From Brachybacterium fresconis (GTDB lineage Bacteria; Actinomycetota; Actinomycetes; Actinomycetales; Dermabacteraceae): a DNA stretch of 64,000 nucleotides. The stretch covers positions 3,100,001 to 3,164,000 of the forward strand of contig NZ_JAGIOC010000001.1 in NCBI RefSeq assembly GCF_017876515.1, written 5' to 3'. The notes under the pieces are model-generated. The model saw only the letters and a list, made by a program, of their open reading frames with translations, did no database searches and was not told where the DNA came from. Numbering within the stretch: position 1 is the first letter of the stretch; each line of letters begins with the position of its first letter. The translations under genes and the position numbers were made by a program. This document shows, piece after piece, positions 35,307 to 42,561 of this stretch.

Positions 35307-36308
35307 TCATCCCCTCCAGCCGCGGGCGCGCAGCGCCGTCCTCACCCGGGTGATGGCCGAGGCGCAGCCGGCGGCGAGGTCAGCGGCGATCATCGGCAGA
35401 TCCACCCAGCCGGCGAGTCGTCGCCGTTCGTCGCGGCGCGCGTCCCTCCGTCGCTGCTCGGGACTGCGATGGGTGGGCCCCTCGTACTCCACGATCACGT
35501 GCCACCGTGGCCAGTGGAGGTCCGGCTCTCCGAGATCGACGCCATCCTGGAACGCTCGCACGTTGGGCAGAGGCTCCGGCAGGCCCGCTCGCACGAAGGC
35601 CAGACGCAGCGTGGTCTCCGGCGGCGAGTCGGCGCCGACCCGCACCAGGTCGAGCGACTCGCGGACCCGGACGGTGCCGCGCCCGGCGAATCCGGCCGCG
35701 GCGGCCTTCAGCTCGTCGATGGTCGTGAACGGATCGGCTCTGTCCTCGAACGCCGGACGCGGCCGACGGACGAGGTGATCGCCGATCGCGACCAGTCCAT
35801 CCAGGGACACGGATGCTCCCAGCCGCAGAAACGTATCCTGTCGCGTCGTCAGACGAATGCCCGCGGCCTCCGCCGTCGGCTCCTCGGGACGCACGCGACT
35901 CCACCGCACGAGCGACGTGGACCGTCGGACGGAGTCGACGGTCGCCAGGTGGACGCGAGGATCGGGCCCGGAACGGCGGGCTCGGTACGGGGTCCGGAGC
36001 CGGGGCCGGCGGGGAGCGCGCAGCGATGGCTCCACGATCGGTTCCGCGAGGGCCCCGGGCAGCGGGAGGCCCCATGCCCGGGCCGCCGTCAGCCCGGTGG
36101 CGAAGGAGCCCGGGACACGTCGCTGGTACGCGGCGACGATGTCCTCCTCTCTGATGGTGCATCCGCGCCGGCGATACAGCCCTGGGACGATTTGCACCAG
36201 GTCACGGCGACGGAGCCGGTCACGCGTGATGCCGGCTCGCATCGCTTCGTCGGCCGTGAAGACCCGATGCTCGAAGTCCGGGGGCAGATTGCTGGGGCGC
36301 ACAGGCAT
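35307..36308 (-). CDS. AbiEi-like protein with a C-terminal restriction-endonuclease-like domain
   Basis: A 333-residue protein. The N-terminus (FTADEAMRAGITRDRLRRRDLVQIVPGLYRRRG) resembles the AbiEi antitoxin winged helix. The C-terminus (about residues 245-320) looks like a Vsr/DUF559-type PD-(D/E)xK domain: LGEPDLHWPRWHVIVEYEGPTHRSPEQRRRD with the acidic residues and HR-SPEQ segment in place. No toxin gene of the AbiEii type is adjacent, so it is an orphan as seen here; this class is common in actinobacteria with unknown function. The start at 36308 has a -10-like CATGCT ending six bases upstream. Confidence 0.72.
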   Translation of the reverse strand: MPVRPSNLPPDFEHRVFTADEAMRAGITRDRLRRRDLVQIVPGLYRRRGCTIREEDIVAAYQRRVPGSFATGLTAARAWGLPLPGALAEPIVEPSLRAPRRPRLRTPYRARRSGPDPRVHLATVDSVRRSTSLVRWSRVRPEEPTAEAAGIRLTTRQDTFLRLGASVSLDGLVAIGDHLVRRPRPAFEDRADPFTTIDELKAAAAGFAGRGTVRVRESLDLVRVGADSPPETTLRLAFVRAGLPEPLPNVRAFQDGVDLGEPDLHWPRWHVIVEYEGPTHRSPEQRRRDARRDERRRLAGWVDLPMIAADLAAGCASAITRVRTALRARGWRG

Positions 36309-36314
36309 GCGGAC

Positions 36315-36320
36315 AGCATG
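36315..36320 (-). promoter_or_regulatory. -10 box CATGCT of the AbiEi-like gene
   Basis: CATGCT on the minus strand ends six bases before the ATG at 36308. The fit to TANNNT is imperfect, but the position is the usual one here. Confidence 0.4.
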
Positions 36321-36409
36321 GGGGCACTCGCACGGGTCCGCTCGGCTCGTCCCCAATGCGCTGGCCCGGGGTCGACGGACCGTTCCTCCCCATCGACGAC
36401 CGTCACATT

Positions 36410-36580
36410 GCCATCGTCGCCATCGCCATCGCCATCGCCATCGCCATCGCCATCGCCATCGCCATCGCCGTCGCCGTCGGGGTCGTCGTCGCGGTCGTCG
36501 TCGACATCGCCGTCGGGGTCGTCGCCGTCGTGGACATCGCCGCCATCGGCCACATCGGCCACATCGGTCACATCGGCTGC
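36410..36580. repeat. Hexanucleotide (CATCGC) microsatellite and decaying derivatives
   Basis: About eight to nine copies of CATCGC (CCATCG in another phase) run from about 36411 to 36465 and then decay into GTCGTCGCC-like triplets to about 36580. It lies in a 540-bp space between two divergent genes (36309-36848). That space otherwise contains palindrome copy 3 and two near-copies of a TGCGGTGCCTCGCAGATGG-type stretch near 36755-36800. No reading frame with protein-like features was found there. Confidence 0.85.
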
Positions 36581-36649
36581 CCCGGCCCGGTTCCTGGGCG
36601 TGGGTCGAGCGCTGGCGGCTGCATCCGGATCGAGCTCGCCGCGGCGCTT

Positions 36650-36715
36650 GGATCGAGAACGTCATCCTCGGCGCCTCCGATGGTGGTGAGGCGCCCGGGA
36701 CGACGATCTCGATCC
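36650..36715. repeat. Bipartite palindromic repeat, copy 3
   Basis: GGATCGAGA and TCTCGATCC form the outer ends and GGCGCCTC/GAGGCGCC the inner stem, with a 10-base loop. Unlike the other copies it lies between divergent genes, so it cannot be simply a terminator. Confidence 0.85.
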
Positions 36716-36833
36716 GGAGCCATGCCGGGAACGGTCTCGGGAGCCCCGCACTTGTGTGGTGCCTCGCAGATGGTCTCTTGTGCGGTGCCCCGCAGATGGT
36801 CGTCCGGCACCGCGGCGTCCAGCGGCGGCGTTC

Positions 36834-36839
36834 TAGAGT
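36834..36839 (+). promoter_or_regulatory. -10 box TAGAGT of the amidotransferase operon
   Basis: TAGAGT ends nine bases before the ATG at 36849, with no ribosome binding site in the remaining bases. Confidence 0.45.
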
Positions 36840-36848
36840 GGTCACGCC

Positions 36849-37835
36849 ATGTGTCGACTCTTCGCTCTCCGATCCGATCAGCCCGTGACCGCCGAATTCT
36901 GGCTGCTCGATGCCCCCTACTCGCTGCTGAACCAGTCCCACTTCAACGCTGACGGGACCGGATTCGGCTGGATCGACGAGACCGGGTCCGCCCGGATCCG
37001 CAAGCGGCCCGTCGCCGCCTACGAGTCCGAGGCCTTCGCCCACGCCGCCGCCACGCTGCGCTCGAGCTCGATGATCGCCCACATCCGGCTCTCCTCCGGA
37101 GCCGGTCACAGCGACGACAACACCCACCCCTTCCTGCAGGACGGCATCATCACCGCCCACAACGGGGTCCTCGAGGTCACCGACGAGATGCGCCGACGCG
37201 TCGCCGAGCTCGGCACGGAGCACCACGTCCACGGCACCACCGACAGCGAATGGATGGCCGCGCTGATCACGGGAGAGGTCGCCGTGCACGACGGGGACCT
37301 GCACGCCGGGGTGGTCGCCGCGCTGCGCTGGATCGGCGCGCACGTGCCCGTCTATTCCGTGAACATCCTGGTCATGAACCGCGACGAGCTGATCGCCGTG
37401 CGTCTTCCCGCCACCAACGAGCTGTGGGTCCTGGAACGCTCCGCCACCGACAAGCACCCGCGCGAGGCCTTGGAGCAGTCGTCCGACTCGCTGCGCGCCC
37501 GCAGCGAGGACCTGCGCGGCGTGCGCTCGGTCGTCATCGCCAGCGAACCGATGGACGATGACCCGGCCTGGCGCCTGATGGGCTCCGGGGAACTGGTGCG
37601 CCTGGACGCCGAGGGCGCGCTGACCAGCGAGCACCCCTTCGGGCCGCTCGCGCAGGCGCTGAGCATCGATGATCTCGGGCTCTCGGCGGCCGCGTCCCAG
37701 GCCCACGCCGCCCAGGAGCGTGCCCAGACCGAGCGCCGCCACCACCTCGCCGAGGGTCACGCGGGCCCCGAGAGCGCCGCGGGCCCCGAGAGCGCCGCCG
37801 GACCGACGGGCCCGGACGGGAACGCCGCCCGATGA
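36849..37835 (+). CDS. Class II glutamine amidotransferase
   Basis: A 328-residue Ntn-type amidotransferase (GATase_4/YafJ or EgtC-like). The catalytic nucleophile is Cys2 after Met removal (MCRLFALRSD). The oxyanion and glutamine-binding motifs are IAHIRLSS, NTHPF and IITAHNGVL, and the Asp of the TTDSEWM segment is where family members bind glutamine. No synthetase domain is attached, so the amide-accepting partner is unknown. The C-terminus is Ala/Gly/Pro-rich with a short GPESAA duplication. It overlaps the next gene by four bases. Confidence 0.9.
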   Translation: MCRLFALRSDQPVTAEFWLLDAPYSLLNQSHFNADGTGFGWIDETGSARIRKRPVAAYESEAFAHAAATLRSSSMIAHIRLSSGAGHSDDNTHPFLQDGIITAHNGVLEVTDEMRRRVAELGTEHHVHGTTDSEWMAALITGEVAVHDGDLHAGVVAALRWIGAHVPVYSVNILVMNRDELIAVRLPATNELWVLERSATDKHPREALEQSSDSLRARSEDLRGVRSVVIASEPMDDDPAWRLMGSGELVRLDAEGALTSEHPFGPLAQALSIDDLGLSAAASQAHAAQERAQTERRHHLAEGHAGPESAAGPESAAGPTGPDGNAAR

Positions 37836-38866
37836 GCGCGACCGAAGCCGCTCGCCCCGCCGCGTATCACCGCCTGGCCACGCTCCGCCCGGCCTGGTCG
37901 TCCTGGCCCAAGCCGCTGCTGACCCTCGCCGCGGCGTTCATCGCCTACGTGGTGCTCGCCTCCGTGCTGCTGGTCCTCACGATCCTCGTCCTCGCGCTCG
38001 CCCCCGGCGTGAACGTTGCGATCGGTGTGACCAGCGGCGACCCCACCAGCCCCCTCGACGTCGGGCTCGCCCTGGCGATGGGTGCGCTGTGGTGGCCGGC
38101 CGGACTGATCGGGGTGCGGGTCGGTGGCTGGCGTCCGCCCCGCCTGACCTGGTCGGTCGCCGCACGCGTGCGGCGTGAGCTGCTGCGGTCGATGACGGCG
38201 CACGTGATGATCGGCGGGCTCGTCGTCGTCGCTCTCGCCGCCCTCGCCGGCCTGCTCGCCGGGCCCGGCGCAGCGCCGGATCCTGCGGCCGACGGGGGCG
38301 CCGGCGTCCTCTCACGGCTCCTGGTGATCCTGCTGGTGCTGGTGCTGGCCCCGCTCCAGGCGCTCGGACTCGAGCTGACGCTGCGGGGCGTGGTCCTGCA
38401 GGCCCTCGGCACGTGGCTGCGCAGCCCGGTCGTCCCGATCCTCGTCACCGCGGCCTTCGCGCTCATCGGCCGCCAGCTGACCCCGGCCGTGGTGATCCCG
38501 GCGCTCGCCGTGGCGCTGGCCGCGGCGGTGCTCGCCTGGAAGACCGGCGGTCTCGAGCTGCCGATCCTCCTCACCCTCACGCTCACGGTCGCCGCGATGA
38601 TCGTCTCCGCCCTGACCGCAGGCACGGGCGCCGGGACCGGGGTGAGCGCCCTGGGCGCCGCCGTCGCGGCTCCGGGCACGTCCGCTGCCGCCCTCGCCGC
38701 CCCGGAGGCCGCGGCGGCATGGGCAGGCGGAGTGGTCAGCGCGGTCGCTCTTCTGGCGCTGACCGTCGTGATCATGGTCGTGGTCAGCCGGCGGGAGGGC
38801 CTGCGTCTGCTTCAGCCCGTCGGCCGCCCTGCCGCCGAACCGGTGCCGGAGCCCGTCCCCTTCTGA
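37832..38866 (+). CDS. CPBP-like membrane protein with a degenerate active site
   Basis: A 344-residue polytopic protein, clearly related to the protease at 33975 (both share APLQ-x-x, LQALGTWLR-PVV and LAWKTGG segments). The active-site residues are lost: the EE pair is LE (Leu180-Glu181, with Arg185 kept), the helix-3 His is Gly, and HxxxN is TLTLT. It is therefore probably a non-catalytic homologue that may still bind membrane substrates. Its start overlaps the amidotransferase stop (ATGA). Confidence 0.8.
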   Translation: MSATEAARPAAYHRLATLRPAWSSWPKPLLTLAAAFIAYVVLASVLLVLTILVLALAPGVNVAIGVTSGDPTSPLDVGLALAMGALWWPAGLIGVRVGGWRPPRLTWSVAARVRRELLRSMTAHVMIGGLVVVALAALAGLLAGPGAAPDPAADGGAGVLSRLLVILLVLVLAPLQALGLELTLRGVVLQALGTWLRSPVVPILVTAAFALIGRQLTPAVVIPALAVALAAAVLAWKTGGLELPILLTLTLTVAAMIVSALTAGTGAGTGVSALGAAVAAPGTSAAALAAPEAAAAWAGGVVSAVALLALTVVIMVVVSRREGLRLLQPVGRPAAEPVPEPVPF

Positions 38867-38948
38867 GCACCCCTGCTCCGGGCGACCCGCCGACCCGCCG
38901 ACACGTATCGAGGTGCGGCAGGAGATGCGCACCGGAGTGCGAAGTCGG

Positions 38949-38954
38949 TACGTT
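38949..38954 (+). promoter_or_regulatory. -10 box TACGTT of the serine hydrolase gene
   Basis: TACGTT ends six bases before the ATG at 38961; no ribosome binding site is visible. Confidence 0.5.
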
Positions 38955-38960
38955 TTGACC

Positions 38961-39995
38961 ATGAGCCCCGCCGACGCCGCCCGGTCCACCACGACCGACC
39001 CGATCACCGCCGCCCCGCCGCGTGCCGCCGCCGCGTCCGCCACGGAGGCCGCGCCCGGAGCCGCCCCCGCCGGCGGCGCGGGCACCGTGCCGGACCCGTT
39101 GCTGCTGTTCCCGCTCCGCCAACGGATCGTCGAACGCGACCTCGGGGTGCGGGCGATCCACGTCCACCGCGGCGGTCGGGACGAGGTCTCCCACCGCTTC
39201 GTCGAGGACACCGCGGAGAACATCTACTCCTGCTCCAAGACGGTCACCGCGCTCGCCGTGGGGATCGCCGCGAGCGAGGGTCTGCTCGAGGTCGAGGACC
39301 GCCTGGTCGACCACCTGCCCGCCCCGGCGGGCGGCTACGGCCGGGGCATCGACCAGGTGCGGCTGCGCCACCTGCTGACCATGACCTCCGGTTCGCCCGT
39401 GCTGGGCTTCCTCGAGGAGGAGCGCGACCACGAGGACCTCACCGCCCTGATCCTCGGCACCGACCTGATCGCCGACCCGGGCCGGCGGTGGGAGTACTCC
39501 AACGGGTCGATCTTCCTGCTCTCGCGGGTCATCAGCGAGCGCACGGGGCAGAGCCTGCGCGACTGGCTGCTGCCGCGCCTGTTCGAGCCGCTGGGGATCC
39601 TGAACCCGCAGTGGCACACCACCCGGGACGGCCACAGCTGGGGCGCGACCGGCCTGCACCTGAAGTCGGGTCAGCTGGCCCGCATCGGCCGCCTGCTGCT
39701 GCAGCGCGGCGAGCACGAGGGGACCCAGCTGGTCCCCGCCGCCTGGATCGATGCGATGCACGCCGAGGACACCTGGGTGGCCACCGGCGAGGTCGAGCCC
39801 GAATCCACCCGGTACGGCTACGGCGTCTGGCGCTGCTCGATCGACGGGGCGTGGCGGGCCGACGGTGCCTACGGCCAGCTCGTGCTCGTCCTCCCGGAGC
39901 AGGACGCCGTCGTCACCCTCACCTCCCATCTCGAGGGGCGCGGCTCCGACGAGATCATGCGGGCCGTGTGGGAGGAGCTGCTGCCGCTGCTGTGA
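38961..39995 (+). CDS. Serine hydrolase (class C beta-lactamase fold)
   Basis: A 344-residue enzyme of the beta-lactamase/EstB/DD-peptidase fold. The SxxK motif is SCSK (Ser90, Lys93), YxN is YSN, and the third box appears as ADGAYGQL. There is no signal peptide, so it is probably cytoplasmic and acts as an esterase or amidohydrolase. The N-terminal 45 residues are disordered and Ala/Pro-rich. The ATG at 38961 is supported by a -10 box TACGTT ending six bases upstream. It is unlike the secreted hydrolase at 7862, which carries a Tat-like signal. Confidence 0.82.
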   Translation: MSPADAARSTTTDPITAAPPRAAAASATEAAPGAAPAGGAGTVPDPLLLFPLRQRIVERDLGVRAIHVHRGGRDEVSHRFVEDTAENIYSCSKTVTALAVGIAASEGLLEVEDRLVDHLPAPAGGYGRGIDQVRLRHLLTMTSGSPVLGFLEEERDHEDLTALILGTDLIADPGRRWEYSNGSIFLLSRVISERTGQSLRDWLLPRLFEPLGILNPQWHTTRDGHSWGATGLHLKSGQLARIGRLLLQRGEHEGTQLVPAAWIDAMHAEDTWVATGEVEPESTRYGYGVWRCSIDGAWRADGAYGQLVLVLPEQDAVVTLTSHLEGRGSDEIMRAVWEELLPLL

Positions 39996-40088
39996 GCGGG
40001 CCTGCCACCCGGTCGGGTGTGTCCGGTCACCACCGCCTGGGCACCGGCGCCCGGCCGGCGCCACCTGGTCGGATGCGAATGGTCGGCT

Positions 40089-40161
40089 GCGAACTTTCGT
40101 CGCCAGGCGTGACCTCACAGCCGATATGGCCATGAGGTCACGCAGAGGAACGAAAGTTTGC
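40089..40161. repeat. 73-bp bipartite palindrome between converging genes
   Basis: Outer 12-base arms (GCGAACTTTCGT and ACGAAAGTTTGC, one mismatch) and a perfect inner 11-base pair (GCGTGACCTCA and TGAGGTCACGC) flank a central loop. No second copy was found in the window. It may terminate the hydrolase gene or be a member of another repeat family. Confidence 0.85.
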
Positions 40162-40283
40162 AGGCCACGCTGCTGCGGGTACTGCATGGGGCGTCGAGGG
40201 GCCCCGCTCGATGGGGGTTCGAGGGCCCCGCTCGATGGGGGTTCGAGGGGCCCGCTCACGAGCGGCCGACGCGGTGGCAGCTT

Positions 40284-40439
40284 TCAGGGTGTGTCGCAGG
40301 GCGTGTCGGACGACCGGTCGGACTGACCGCGGATCTTCCGGTCGAAGGCGTCCTGGACTTTCTTGGCTCTCAGCCCCATGCGCCGGCCCCACAGGGAACC
40401 GGCGATGCAGGCGACTGCCGTGAAGATGACACCTGCCAT
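40284..40439 (-). CDS. 51-residue membrane protein
   Basis: A small protein with one N-terminal hydrophobic helix (about residues 3-16) and a basic, polar tail rich in Arg, Lys and Asp. GGGAGG lies about ten bases before the ATG. Too short for family assignment. It is divergent from the CorC gene and ends in front of a 73-bp palindrome and a short direct repeat (GGGGTTCGAGG). Confidence 0.55.
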   Translation of the reverse strand: MAGVIFTAVACIAGSLWGRRMGLRAKKVQDAFDRKIRGQSDRSSDTPCDTP

Positions 40440-40512
40440 GAAGCCCCTCCCCGCGCGACGGTGCACCGTGCGGTGCGGTTGCCCTTCCAGGGTAATCAGC
40501 TCCTCCACCCAG

Positions 40513-40518
40513 TAGCGT
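40513..40518 (+). promoter_or_regulatory. -10 box TAGCGT of the CorC-type gene
   Basis: TAGCGT ends six bases before the ATG at 40525, implying a leaderless mRNA. Confidence 0.5.
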
Positions 40519-40524
40519 GGGGCC

Positions 40525-41847
40525 ATGGACTGGTCCGTGATCGGAAATCTCGCCCTCGTGCTGCTCTTCGTGCTCGTCGGCGGTCTGTTCGCCGGTACGG
40601 AGATGGCGATCGTCAACCTGCGCGAATCGCAGATCAAGCAGCTGGAGGACTCCGGCGCCCGCGGGGAGCGCACCGCGACGCTGGTGCGCGACCCCAACCA
40701 GTTCCTCTCGGCCGTGCAGATCGGCGTGACCGTCGCCGGGTTCTTCTCCTCCGCCTACGGCGCGTCCACGATCGCCCCGTCCCTGGCACCGCTGCTGGTG
40801 CAGGCGGGACTCCCCGAGGCGACGGCGAGCACCGCCGCGCTGATCGGGATGACGCTGGTCATCGCCTATCTCTCCCTGGTCCTCGGCGAGCTCGCCCCCA
40901 AACGCCTCGCGATGCAGAACGCGCTGGGGGTGGCGCGGGTCGTCGGCCCGCCCCTGAGCATCTTCGGCAAGGCCATGCGCCCGGTGATCTGGCTGCTGTC
41001 GACGTCGACCAACATCGTGGTGCGACTGATGGGCGGCGACCCGCACGCCAACCGCGAATCCGTCTCCGCCGAGGAGATCCGGTCCATGGTGCGCAACTCC
41101 GAGGCCCTGGACCAGGCCGAGTCCCGCGTGCTGGCCGACGTCTTCGACGCCTCCGAGCGCACCGTCGTCGAGGTGATGCGGCCCCGTCACCAGGTGCACT
41201 TCCTGGACGGCAGCGACACCGTGGCCGACGTCCGCGAGGAGATCCGCGACACCGGCTACTCGCGTTACCCGGTGACCGGGGAGGACGTCGACGACGTGCT
41301 CGGCTTCGCCCACGTGCGCGACCTGCTGCTGGTCGATGATCCCGCCGCCACCCGGATGGCGGACCTCGCCCGGCCCATCGAGCACATCCCCGGCACCGTC
41401 GAGGTGCTGCAGGCCCTGAACCGCATGCGCTCCCACGCCCGGCAGATCGCCGTGGTGGTCGATGAGTACGGCGGCACCGACGGCATCGTCACCCTCGAGG
41501 ATCTGTTGGAGGAGCTGGTCGGCGAGATCTACGACGAGTTCGACCGCGAGTCCTGGCCCGCACCCGGCGGCCTCGACCGGATCGTGGAGGCCGACGGCAC
41601 CATCGAGGGTGGCCTGATCCTGCAGGAGTTCGAGGCCGCCACCGAGGTCGCGCTGCCGGACAACGGCGGCTACGAGACCGTCGGCGGGTTCGTCATGGCG
41701 CGGCTGGGCCGCATCCCCGAGGTCGGTGACGTGGTCACGGTCGACGGCGGCCGTCTCGAGGTGGTCGAGGTCGACGAACGACGGGTCCAGACGGTGCGCT
41801 TCGTGCCCGCTCCCTCGGCGCCCCCGGAGCCGCAGGAGACGTCCTGA
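40525..41847 (+). CDS. CNNM/CorC-type transporter (DUF21, CBS pair, CorC_HlyC domain)
   Basis: A 440-residue membrane protein of the HlyC/CorC family, implicated in Mg2+/Co2+ efflux. The DUF21 membrane domain (about residues 5-190) has FAGTEMAIVNLRESQIKQL and LSLVLGELAPKRLAMQN. A CBS pair follows (about 208-330) and carries VMRPRHQVHFLDG and VVDEYGGTDGIVTLEDLLEELVGEI, the hallmark of the family. The CorC_HlyC domain ends the protein (PDNGGYETVGGFVMARLGRIP). It is leaderless by promoter position. The next gene follows 45 bases later. Confidence 0.92.
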   Translation: MDWSVIGNLALVLLFVLVGGLFAGTEMAIVNLRESQIKQLEDSGARGERTATLVRDPNQFLSAVQIGVTVAGFFSSAYGASTIAPSLAPLLVQAGLPEATASTAALIGMTLVIAYLSLVLGELAPKRLAMQNALGVARVVGPPLSIFGKAMRPVIWLLSTSTNIVVRLMGGDPHANRESVSAEEIRSMVRNSEALDQAESRVLADVFDASERTVVEVMRPRHQVHFLDGSDTVADVREEIRDTGYSRYPVTGEDVDDVLGFAHVRDLLLVDDPAATRMADLARPIEHIPGTVEVLQALNRMRSHARQIAVVVDEYGGTDGIVTLEDLLEELVGEIYDEFDRESWPAPGGLDRIVEADGTIEGGLILQEFEAATEVALPDNGGYETVGGFVMARLGRIPEVGDVVTVDGGRLEVVEVDERRVQTVRFVPAPSAPPEPQETS

Positions 41848-41881
41848 TCCCAGACGTCCGGAGAGTCGGGTCGCGCTGGCA

Positions 41882-41887
41882 TACTCT
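41882..41887 (+). promoter_or_regulatory. -10 box TACTCT of the PH-like membrane protein gene
   Basis: TACTCT ends five bases before the ATG at 41893; the start codon would be at or near the mRNA 5' end. Confidence 0.5.
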
Positions 41888-41892
41888 CTGGC

Positions 41893-42438
41893 ATGAGTGA
41901 AGGCGACGACATCCAGGGCGGCAGCGGCGACCGCGAGCTGACCGTGCACTTCCACCGCGAGAAGGCCCAGGAGCGGCTCGAGCGGACGACCCGCTCCGTG
42001 GGCATCATCCGGGTCTCCATGACCCTCGGCGCCGTCGTCATCATCCTGGTCGGCCTGATCTTCCTCGACCCGCCCGTGAGCTACATCGTCATCGCGTTCG
42101 GGGTCGTCGACGGCGTCCTGGCGCTGTTCTACCTCCCGTCGATCCTGCTGCGCGCGGTCCGCGAGCAGGCCGAGGTGCCGACGTCCCGCGACGACTCCCT
42201 GCTCGTGCTGACCGAGCACGGCGTGCGCCGCACTGCGGGGGACGGGCCGCCGGCGGAGATCCCCTACGCCGACGTGTCCCTGCAGCGCGTCGCCCCGAGC
42301 TCCGCCGGCGTCCCGGCTCGGCTGTCCGTGCAGCTGCCCGGCGAGCGGCTCGACCTCAGCGGCGACCTGCTCCACCCGGGTCTGGACGAGACCCTCGAGG
42401 CGTACGAACGGCTGCGTCCCGCAGAGTCGGCGCGCTGA
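41893..42438 (+). CDS. Two-helix membrane protein with a PH-like C-terminal domain
   Basis: A 181-residue protein. After a hydrophilic N-terminus with a charged helix (about 17-42), two hydrophobic segments (about 43-62 and 66-90) are followed by a beta-rich domain (LLVLTEHGVRRTAGDGPPAEIPYADVSLQRVAP) that resembles bacterial PH-like domains. It has no catalytic motif. The gene directly follows the CorC-type gene on the same strand but has its own leaderless promoter. Confidence 0.62.
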   Translation: MSEGDDIQGGSGDRELTVHFHREKAQERLERTTRSVGIIRVSMTLGAVVIILVGLIFLDPPVSYIVIAFGVVDGVLALFYLPSILLRAVREQAEVPTSRDDSLLVLTEHGVRRTAGDGPPAEIPYADVSLQRVAPSSAGVPARLSVQLPGERLDLSGDLLHPGLDETLEAYERLRPAESAR

Positions 42439-42561
42439 CCGGACGGTCGTCGGGCGGAGCGTATCGGCCGTCGGCCGACCCGACCCCGCTAGGCTGGCCG
42501 GGACGGGCACCGCGCCTGCGGGCCGGTGCCCACCCGGACGCATCATCCCAGGAGGCACCCC

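Noticed and set aside
35307-36308. A complete AbiE toxin-antitoxin pair
   Set aside because: No nucleotidyltransferase-type toxin gene is next to the AbiEi-like gene.
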